Shown: in pieces, positions 57,768-64,000 of the stretch
Numbering within the stretch: position 1 is the first letter of the stretch
How the letters are laid out: each line of letters opens with the position of its first letter
NCBI GenBank assembly: GCA_016844955.1
Contig: JAERTH010000050.1
Span: 1 to 64,000 of the forward strand
Source of the DNA: Fidelibacterota bacterium
GTDB lineage: Bacteria; Fidelibacterota; UBA8477; JABMPR01
Reading direction: 5' to 3'
DNA length: 64,000 nucleotides
Notes under the pieces: model-generated
The model's database searches: none
What the model saw: only the letters and a program-made list of their open reading frames with translations
What the model was told of the DNA's origin: nothing
Program-made: the position numbers and the translations under genes

Positions 57768-58979
57768 TTATTTCAGAAGCACCAGCTTTTTAGTCGCTGT
57801 AAATCCTTCACTACTGGTCATTCGGTAAATATAGACACCTGATTCAACACGAATACCATTGCTGTTCAAACCATCCCACATGGCAGTGTAAATACCGGGC
57901 TGGTGTTGGCCACTACTCAGTGAACGAATTTCCTGCCCCAGCAGGTTATAAATACCTACAGTGATCTCGGAAGCTTCAGGTACACTGTAGCTAATGCTGG
58001 TCGTCGGGTTGAAGGGATTAGGATAATTCTGAGACAATTCAAATTTTGATGGAAGCTCTGCTTGCTCATCAACATCAACTGTCACGCTAAACATGCCCTC
58101 AGTACCATGACTTGGCAGTGGAAGCCCACCTTCAGCAGCAACGATTAGCTCAGATATAGTTATGGGGAATTCACCCTCAGTAGCAGTACTGGAAATGTTA
58201 AAAACGATTTCAGCAATAGCGTCTGTCCCAGCTGGGATTTCCATACCGGCAAAATTGACGCCCAATACCATTGAATGTTCGTCAACCTCATTGCCAACAA
58301 AAGTAAAGTCTGCGGCACGTCCAACACCTACAATTGATTCTATGCTGAGGAAATTTCCTTCGTCAATTATGTTAAACTGAATACCCTTGACCGGTACATT
58401 ATTGGTCATTTCAACTTGAACGGGCTCGGAAAGATAACTGGCGGAGCCACCACCGCCACTAAGGCGTACTTCAATACCTCCGACTGTCAATAAACCACCC
58501 ATCCAGGTTGCATTCATGGCATTACCATCAGGATCGGTGATGTTGAGCATAAATTCTGGCTCAGCGTCCAGAATATTGTGAAACATCAGGTCAACGATTG
58601 CATCGGAAAGATCTGTACTGTAACCAAACTCGATCAGGCAAATTGGACCTGAGCCAGGTTCAATACTACTCCCTGAAATATCAAAGGGCAAAACTCTCAC
58701 GGTTGTGTCAGCATCGTTAAAAGGAAATGAAAATGCGGATGTTCTATCAGTTCCCGTGATGTCATTCACCCACAGCAAATTGGGAACATCTTTAATTGCA
58801 AACTGCAAACCACCAACAGCCTCAGTATTTACCATACTTATGGGCACCACGACACTGCCTGTTGTTGAATCGGGATGCACATTTGCAGCGGAGGTACCGA
58901 CAATTGACACGACTGTTTCGCTCAAGCCAAAACTGCAGATTAAAAGAAGGCTGGTGATGACTATAAAGCTTTTACGCAT
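57768..58979 (-). CDS. Secreted cohesin-like protein with type IX (Por) C-terminal sorting domain
   Basis: A 403-residue exported protein. It has a signal peptide (MRKSFIVITSLLLICSFGLS), then two related beta-sandwich modules (about 20-175 and 180-305) that resemble cohesin/dockerin-binding or similar Ig-like folds ('VPISMVNTEAVGGLQFAIKD' and 'VQVEMTNNVPVKGIQFNIID'). A C-terminal domain of about 85 residues with 'LSQNYPNPFNPTTSISYSVP', 'VGIYNLLGQEIRSL' and 'GVYIYRM' matches the type A sorting domain of type IX secretion. The ATG at 58979 follows GGAGGGAAAT; the longer reading adds 11 residues across that site. It is probably displayed on or released from the cell surface. Confidence 0.9.
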   Translation of the reverse strand: MRKSFIVITSLLLICSFGLSETVVSIVGTSAANVHPDSTTGSVVVPISMVNTEAVGGLQFAIKDVPNLLWVNDITGTDRTSAFSFPFNDADTTVRVLPFDISGSSIEPGSGPICLIEFGYSTDLSDAIVDLMFHNILDAEPEFMLNITDPDGNAMNATWMGGLLTVGGIEVRLSGGGGSASYLSEPVQVEMTNNVPVKGIQFNIIDEGNFLSIESIVGVGRAADFTFVGNEVDEHSMVLGVNFAGMEIPAGTDAIAEIVFNISSTATEGEFPITISELIVAAEGGLPLPSHGTEGMFSVTVDVDEQAELPSKFELSQNYPNPFNPTTSISYSVPEASEITVGIYNLLGQEIRSLSSGQHQPGIYTAMWDGLNSNGIRVESGVYIYRMTSSEGFTATKKLVLLK

Positions 58980-59079
58980 ATTTCCCTCCACATGCATGTG
59001 GTTGATTTTCATTCAATCTAACGAGTGGACTGCATTGACGTATTGATTCTTATCACAGTCTACATTTCTAATTACAACT

Positions 59080-59104
59080 TGAAAAATAACGTCACCGAGT
59101 GACG
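59080..59104 (-). terminator. Probable terminator of secA
   Basis: CGTCAC-TCG-GTGACG (minus strand, 59104 to 59090) is followed by TTATTTTTC and lies 64 bases after the secA stop. The stem is only 6 bp, so strength is uncertain. Confidence 0.5.
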
Positions 59105-59167
59105 ATACAATTCTTATTTGCCTCAGTCAAAGGTGTAACCAAATTGTTAGTCCTCCCCTGAAGCGGA

Positions 59168-62100
59168 CTATTTCCCATGACATTTCTTGTATTTTAAGCC
59201 ACTTCCGCAGGGGCAGGGATCATTACGTCCCACCTTCTCTTCAACGGTAATCGGTTTTTGCTTCTGAGGCGGACCGCCCTGGGGTGGACCGGCTGTTCCA
59301 CCACCGCCTGTCTGGGGCAAGGCGTTCAGGAAGCCCATATTGGAAGATTCAGCATGCTGGGAAGAAAGGTTGCGAGCCCGGCGCATTTTATTCTCACCCT
59401 CATCAACTATGCGAGCATGGAAGAAGAGTTTAAGTACTTCCCGGTCAATGAGATCAAGCATTTTCACGAAAAGCTGGTAACCCTCTTTTTTGTATTCGAT
59501 GAGCGGATCTTTTTGACCCACAGCTCTCAGGTTAATGCCCTCTTTCATCTGATCCATCTCATAGAGATGCTCACGCCATTTTTCATCTACTACACGCAGA
59601 TAGACAAACTGTTGGAGACGTTTGAAGTTTTCAGAGCTCCCAGTAATGGTGGCTTTTTCCTCGTAGGAGTCCCAAAGGAGCTTGCTCACCAAGGCCTGCA
59701 ATTTGTCCGGGTCAAGATCAGCGGAGGGTGCGTCATCCATATTTACCATGGCCGTGGTCGAGAGATCAGTTTGCAGACCACTCCAATCCCAGATCGATAC
59801 GTCTGATTCCATATCCGTGTATTTTTCAATGACACTATCCACGTAATTTTCAATAACTTCGCGGAATTCTTCTTTCAAATCCAGACCATCCAGGGCAGCC
59901 TGACGACGATCATAGACCACCTCACGCTGCTGGTTCATCACATTGTCATACTCCAGTAAATGTTTTCGAATGGAGTAGTTACGGGCCTCTACTTTTTTCT
60001 GGGCGCGTTCTACGGCTTTGGTAACCATTCCAGCTTCAATTACCTCACCCTCCTGGAGACCCAGGCGATCCATGACACTGGCCACGCGATCTGAACTAAA
60101 CAGCCGCATGAGATCATCTTCAAGACTCAGGTAGAACCGTGAGGCACCGGGATCCCCCTGACGACCAGATCGCCCGCGTAGCTGTAAATCAATACGACGA
60201 GATTCATGTCGCTCCGTACCCAGAATTTTTAAACCCCCGAGTTCTTTTACCTTGGGACCCAGCTTGATATCGGTTCCACGTCCAGCCATATTGGTAGCAA
60301 TAGTTACCGCATGGGCCTGACCGGCTCGTGCCACAACTTCAGCTTCCCGTCCATGCTGCTTGGCATTCAATACATTATGGGGGATTTTTAGGCGCTTCAG
60401 CATACGTGAAAGTGTCTCTGAAACTTCAACTGTAATGGTTCCCACCAGTACCGGTTGGCCAGATTTGTGAGAGGCAATAATCTCTTCGATAACTGCATTA
60501 AACTTTTCGCGACGGGTTTTGTAGATCTGATCATTTTCATCAGCTCTGACTATATCCCGATGGGTTGGAACCTCCACTACACCCAGCTTGTAAATTGAGA
60601 AAAATTCCTCAGCTTCGGTAACAGCTGTACCTGTCATTCCAGCCAATTTCTTATAGAGGCGGAAGTAGTTCTGCAGGGTGATGGTGGCCAGGGTCTGGGA
60701 CTCTTTTTCAATCCTGACCTTTTCTTTGGCTTCCAGGGCCTGGTGCAGCCCATCGCTATAGCGACGACCATGCATGATGCGACCGGTAAACTCATCCACA
60801 ATCATGACCTTGCCTTCCTGCACCACATAATCCACATCTTTTTCAAAAAGTGAATAAGCTTTCAGGAGCTGACCCAGGTTATGAATAGTATCTGAACGCT
60901 CACCATGGAGCGCGTATAACTTTTCTTTACGCTCGTTAATTTCCTGCAGCGACAACTCTGTGTCACTCTCAAGATCATTCAGCAGGGTTGGTAAATCAGG
61001 AATGACAAATCGCTCTGGATCGTTGGGTGAGAGTGCTTCTCTTCCCTTTTCCGTGAGATCTACACTGTTCTGTTTTTCCTCAATGACAAAGAACAATTCT
61101 TCATCGAGTTCGGGCATCCGTTTATCGCGGAGATAATCATTTTCCACCCGTTGCTCTAATTTTTTGATGCCCTGTTCCTGATAGAGTTTCTGCAAACGCC
61201 GATGCTTGGGACTTCCCCGACGCGCCTGGAGAATTAATTCACCTGCATCGTATTCAGTTTTGGGTTCTTCCAGTTTCTTTTCGCCTTCAGCCAGAATTGA
61301 GTTCACTAACTGGGTCTGTTTTCGCATGAGGCTATCAACCAACGGACGTAAATCTGTATAGCGTTGGGCAATTTCCGATTCCACGGTTCCAGAAATAATC
61401 AGGGGCGTTCTGGCCTCATCAATGAGCACACTATCCACTTCATCGACAATGGAATAATAATGTCCACGCTGAACCTGGTCCTGTTTGCTGATGGCCATAT
61501 TGTCGCGGAGGTAGTCGAACCCAAATTCGCTATTGATACCATAGGTCACATCACAACCGTACATTTCCTGACGTTGTGAGGGTTCCATTTGATTGAGTAT
61601 GACACCCACGCTGAGTCCGACAAATTTCAGGAGTGCTCCCATCCATTGCGAATCACGCTCGGCGAGGTAGTCATTCACGGTGATGATGTGAACACCCTTG
61701 CCCACCAAAGCATTGAGATATATAGGCATGGTAGCCACCAGGGTCTTACCCTCACCTGTTTTCATCTCAGAAATTTTGCCTTGATGCAGAACGATGGCAC
61801 CCATGAGCTGGACATCATAGGGGATCATATCCCAGGTCAGTTCCTGGCCTGTAACTTTAACCGGTTGCCCCATGAGCAACGCGGCACCGCGTTTGACGAC
61901 AGCGAAAGCTTCTGGAAGGATTTCTTCAAGAATTTCCTGCTCAAGTGTGTAGACAGCTTCGGCAATATCTTTAAAATTTTTGCCATCATCTTCGAGTTTC
62001 GACTGAAGTGCTTCGGTCTCATCCTGAATCCGTTTTTTAAAGGTTTCAGTTTTTAAGATGAGCTCGTCTTGAGTGGCTTGAGAAAGGGTATCATAATGTT

Positions 62101-62188
62101 CATTGATCGTGGCGACCAATGGCAACAGCTGCTTGGTCTCGCGATCAGAGCTGGTTCCGAATATTTTGGTAATAAATTTACTAATCAT
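59168..62188 (-). CDS. secA: Protein translocase ATPase SecA
   Basis: Motor that pushes preproteins through SecYEG. At 1006 residues it is about 100 longer than E. coli SecA, through an insertion in the N-terminal half (about 265-400, 'ELILQARRGSPKHRRLQKLY'), a feature of FCB-group SecA. Motifs: Walker A 'EMKTGEGKTLVATMP', 'DEVDSVLIDEARTPLIISG', 'ATNMAGRGTDIKLG' and 'LRGRSGRQGDPG'. The C-terminal zinc-binding SEC-C tail 'GRNDPCPCGSGLKYKKCHGK' is intact. A Gly/Pro-rich linker precedes it. It is transcribed alone. Confidence 0.98.
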   Translation of the reverse strand: MISKFITKIFGTSSDRETKQLLPLVATINEHYDTLSQATQDELILKTETFKKRIQDETEALQSKLEDDGKNFKDIAEAVYTLEQEILEEILPEAFAVVKRGAALLMGQPVKVTGQELTWDMIPYDVQLMGAIVLHQGKISEMKTGEGKTLVATMPIYLNALVGKGVHIITVNDYLAERDSQWMGALLKFVGLSVGVILNQMEPSQRQEMYGCDVTYGINSEFGFDYLRDNMAISKQDQVQRGHYYSIVDEVDSVLIDEARTPLIISGTVESEIAQRYTDLRPLVDSLMRKQTQLVNSILAEGEKKLEEPKTEYDAGELILQARRGSPKHRRLQKLYQEQGIKKLEQRVENDYLRDKRMPELDEELFFVIEEKQNSVDLTEKGREALSPNDPERFVIPDLPTLLNDLESDTELSLQEINERKEKLYALHGERSDTIHNLGQLLKAYSLFEKDVDYVVQEGKVMIVDEFTGRIMHGRRYSDGLHQALEAKEKVRIEKESQTLATITLQNYFRLYKKLAGMTGTAVTEAEEFFSIYKLGVVEVPTHRDIVRADENDQIYKTRREKFNAVIEEIIASHKSGQPVLVGTITVEVSETLSRMLKRLKIPHNVLNAKQHGREAEVVARAGQAHAVTIATNMAGRGTDIKLGPKVKELGGLKILGTERHESRRIDLQLRGRSGRQGDPGASRFYLSLEDDLMRLFSSDRVASVMDRLGLQEGEVIEAGMVTKAVERAQKKVEARNYSIRKHLLEYDNVMNQQREVVYDRRQAALDGLDLKEEFREVIENYVDSVIEKYTDMESDVSIWDWSGLQTDLSTTAMVNMDDAPSADLDPDKLQALVSKLLWDSYEEKATITGSSENFKRLQQFVYLRVVDEKWREHLYEMDQMKEGINLRAVGQKDPLIEYKKEGYQLFVKMLDLIDREVLKLFFHARIVDEGENKMRRARNLSSQHAESSNMGFLNALPQTGGGGTAGPPQGGPPQKQKPITVEEKVGRNDPCPCGSGLKYKKCHGK

Positions 62189-62627
62189 GCCGCTAAAATA
62201 ACTTCCTCGAAGTGTTTGTGAAGTGCTTTATTGTGATCCTGAGCCTGAATAGTCAACCTGATTTGCTCTCTGGATTTCACCTGTATCGTTTTCGCTAATT
62301 CAGCATACCGGAATTGAGAACAGGAAAACTTCTCGTATAGTATCCTGACCTCATCACCTATACATTTTCTTTACAAACACTAAAAAACCTGAATCCGTAA
62401 AACACCCTGCCAATGATGGGGAGGCGTTACTGTACAAGCCCTTTCCCTAAAAAAGGCACCGATTTAAGCATCTGGACTTGACCAGGTAACACGTCGTCTA
62501 GTCCAAAGCACACATCCTCACAGGCGCAGAATCCACAATCAACCCTTGTAAAGGTTTTGTAGGGGTGACAGAATTTGACATCCAGGGTAAGTTTCTACCA
62601 GAATTCAAACCCAACAAGGAGGGAACC
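62189..62627. other. Divergent intergenic region between secA and the beta-helix gene
   Basis: These 439 bases hold no supportable ORF. They must contain the secA promoter (minus strand) and a leader for the beta-helix gene (plus strand). A weak TGGACT...AGTCCA inverted repeat lies at about 62471-62504. I looked for a riboswitch pattern in the long plus-strand leader and could not recognise one. Confidence 0.4.
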
Positions 62628-64000
62628 ATGAAAACCATGTTACTAACGATTATTGTTTTGATCAGTCTGGGGAGTGTATCGGCATCAGTGATTAATGTAC
62701 CCATAGATGCCAGTACCATTCAAGCTGGTATCGATGCTGCAGTAGATGGCGATACCGTGCTGGTAAGTGCTGGTACTTATCTGGAGAATATCAATTACAA
62801 CAGTAAAAGTATCTCCGTCATATCAACTGACGGGCCTGACTCAACTATCATTGATGGCGATGAGAACGGAGCAGTTGTTCTCATGCTAAACGATATTGAC
62901 GATACAGCCCTGTTGGAAGGTTTTACCATTACCAATGGATCAGGCTGGTTATACAACCATTCAGTTTATATAGGAGCTGGAATTAGCATCCGATACAACT
63001 GTAGCCCTACACTTAGGAACCTAATTGTAACCGACAACCATACCACTGGTGCTGATGATGCCGGTGGTGGCATAGCCATCGGTGGCAATTCCAATCCTCT
63101 CATTGAAAACGTGGTGATCTCCAATAACACATCCGATTGGGGTGGCGGTATTTCAATTGTCGGATCACATCCAACTTTAAAGAATGTTGAATTTTTTGGA
63201 AACATAGCGTCCACTACTGGAGGTGCGGCCTATATCGGCAATAGCTCCAATCCCGTTCTTCAGTCGGTAACTCTGCATGATAATTCAGCTACGTATTATG
63301 GCGGTGCTGTGTTTATTCATGATAACTCATTTCCTGTGTTCAATCAGGTTACCATGACAAGAAACATGGCCGGGACAGGCGCGGGAGCAATAATTGTAAA
63401 CCATGCATCTACAGCCTATATCATCAATAGTATTCTTTGGTCAAACATACCCAATCAAATTGAGCTCAATGGTGATACATCCTATGATCCCGCTTCAGTT
63501 TGTGTAGCCTATTCAGATGTTCAGGGAGGGGAGGACGCTGTCTGGCTCGGTACAGGCTCAGTTGACTGGCGTGAGGGGAATATTAACCAGGACCCACTTT
63601 TTGTTAGTCCCGGTAGAAGTGATTTTTCACTGTCTCCCCTCTCCCCCTGTATTGATACTGGCATTGATATCTTTACTTTCACATCCACATGTGCGATTGA
63701 TATGGGGCTCAATGAGTATTGCGGATGTGCGCCTGACATGGGTGCCTTTGAAGCCCTCACACCCCCAGCACTTATTACCGTACCTGACGATTACCTGACG
63801 ATCCAATCAGCCATTGATGCCGCTCTGCATAGTGACACGGTGCTGGTCAGTGATGGAACCTATGTAGAGAATATTGATTTTCTGGGAAAAGATGTAGTTG
63901 TGCTATCGGTTAACGGTCCTGAAGTCACCACCATAGATGGAAACGCTGATGGTAGTGTGGTAACCATGGTGTCAGGAGAAGAAAATGCCATCCTTGATGG
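62628..64000 (+). CDS. Secreted right-handed beta-helix repeat protein, 5' part
   Basis: Open to the window's end (457 codons, no stop). AAGGAGG precedes the ATG. A signal peptide (MKTMLLTIIVLISLGSVSAS) is followed by 'STIQAGIDAAVDGDTVLVSA' and 'GTYLENINYNSKSISVIS', the opening of pectate-lyase-like DUF1565/'choice-of-anchor Q' surface proteins. Solenoid turns then carry Gly/Asn-rich 'GGGIAIGGNSNPLIENV', 'GGGISIVGSHPTLKNV' and 'GGAAYIGNSSNPVLQSV', ending at 'IDMGLNEY...DMGAFEAL'. At about residue 380 the module restarts ('YLTIQSAIDAALHSDTVLVS', 'GTYVENIDF'), so the protein is built from repeated helices. A Por-type sorting domain may lie beyond the window; that is a guess. Confidence 0.85.
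   Translation, partial: MKTMLLTIIVLISLGSVSASVINVPIDASTIQAGIDAAVDGDTVLVSAGTYLENINYNSKSISVISTDGPDSTIIDGDENGAVVLMLNDIDDTALLEGFTITNGSGWLYNHSVYIGAGISIRYNCSPTLRNLIVTDNHTTGADDAGGGIAIGGNSNPLIENVVISNNTSDWGGGISIVGSHPTLKNVEFFGNIASTTGGAAYIGNSSNPVLQSVTLHDNSATYYGGAVFIHDNSFPVFNQVTMTRNMAGTGAGAIIVNHASTAYIINSILWSNIPNQIELNGDTSYDPASVCVAYSDVQGGEDAVWLGTGSVDWREGNINQDPLFVSPGRSDFSLSPLSPCIDTGIDIFTFTSTCAIDMGLNEYCGCAPDMGAFEALTPPALITVPDDYLTIQSAIDAALHSDTVLVSDGTYVENIDFLGKDVVVLSVNGPEVTTIDGNADGSVVTMVSGEENAILD

Noticed and set aside
59258..59806. 182-residue plus-strand ORF inside secA
   Set aside because: It is fully antisense to the conserved C-terminal part of SecA; composition is that of a shadow frame.
62189..62627. Possible riboswitch in the leader of the beta-helix gene
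   Set aside because: The stretch is long enough, but no known riboswitch core (such as c-di-GMP or SAM motifs) could be recognised.
62498..62719. 73-residue minus-strand ORF over the start of the beta-helix gene
   Set aside because: It overlaps a well-supported ribosome site and signal peptide on the plus strand and shows no domain.

Overview
The window looks like chromosomal DNA of a free-living Gram-negative bacterium of the FCB group. The support is a secreted protein with a type IX secretion (Por) C-terminal sorting domain (57768-58979), a PorV/PorQ-like outer-membrane protein (7250-8080), a DUF5916 outer-membrane protein (33797-36451), a long SecA with an expanded N-terminal half, and several predicted beta-barrel proteins. 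Candidatus Marinimicrobia or a neighbouring lineage (Ignavibacteriota, Calditrichota, KSB1) fits best. This placement rests on protein style alone, because there is no rRNA in the window.

Region 1 (1-12 kb, mostly minus strand) is housekeeping: the start of a class I aminotransferase, rho with its terminator, folC, murI, a cell-wall amidase, two overlapping outer-membrane protein genes, a small DUF2164 gene on the plus strand, a beta-barrel-like protein, a DivIC/FtsB-like septum protein and eno.

Region 2 (12-31 kb, mostly plus strand) holds a K+ channel/TrkA protein, a parvulin lipoprotein, ychF, a MOSC protein, an alpha/beta hydrolase and an SGNH hydrolase. A 91-bp tandem repeat follows, then DUF4177, yjbQ, a pullulanase-type lipoprotein, a TlpA-like thioredoxin, a small basic protein with a clear terminator, and ligA. 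Next comes a propionate/methylmalonyl-type group: biotin carboxylase, biotin carrier, a DnaJ/TerB protein, methylmalonyl-CoA mutase catalytic subunit and birA. It converges on metF.

Region 3 (30.6-37.2 kb, minus strand) has a CHASE-PAS-GAF histidine kinase with its receiver protein, the DUF5916 protein, and an exported protein built from eight VSGD(I/V) repeats.

Region 4 (37.7-56.9 kb) is the most notable part: a signalling island. Plus-strand genes are a receiver-PP2C phosphatase, a STAS protein, a hybrid CheA with two CheW-like modules and its own receiver, CheW, a chemoreceptor remnant, a double-Cache chemoreceptor, two tandem chemoreceptors fused to C-terminal hemerythrin domains, CheB, CheR, a PilZ protein and a degenerate EAL-HDOD protein. 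A convergent minus-strand operon encodes a HEAT-receiver protein, an RsbW-like kinase and a PAS histidine kinase. No free CheY, CheC/CheX/CheD or flagellar gene is present. I infer an oxygen/redox- (possibly NO-) sensing chemosensory system linked to a phosphatase/STAS/RsbW partner switch and to c-di-GMP binding.

Region 5 (57-64 kb) has two diverged direct repeats, a tRNA-Leu(UAG) with its own promoter and terminator, the cohesin-like/Por-sorted protein, secA, and the 5' part of a large modular right-handed beta-helix protein that runs off the window.
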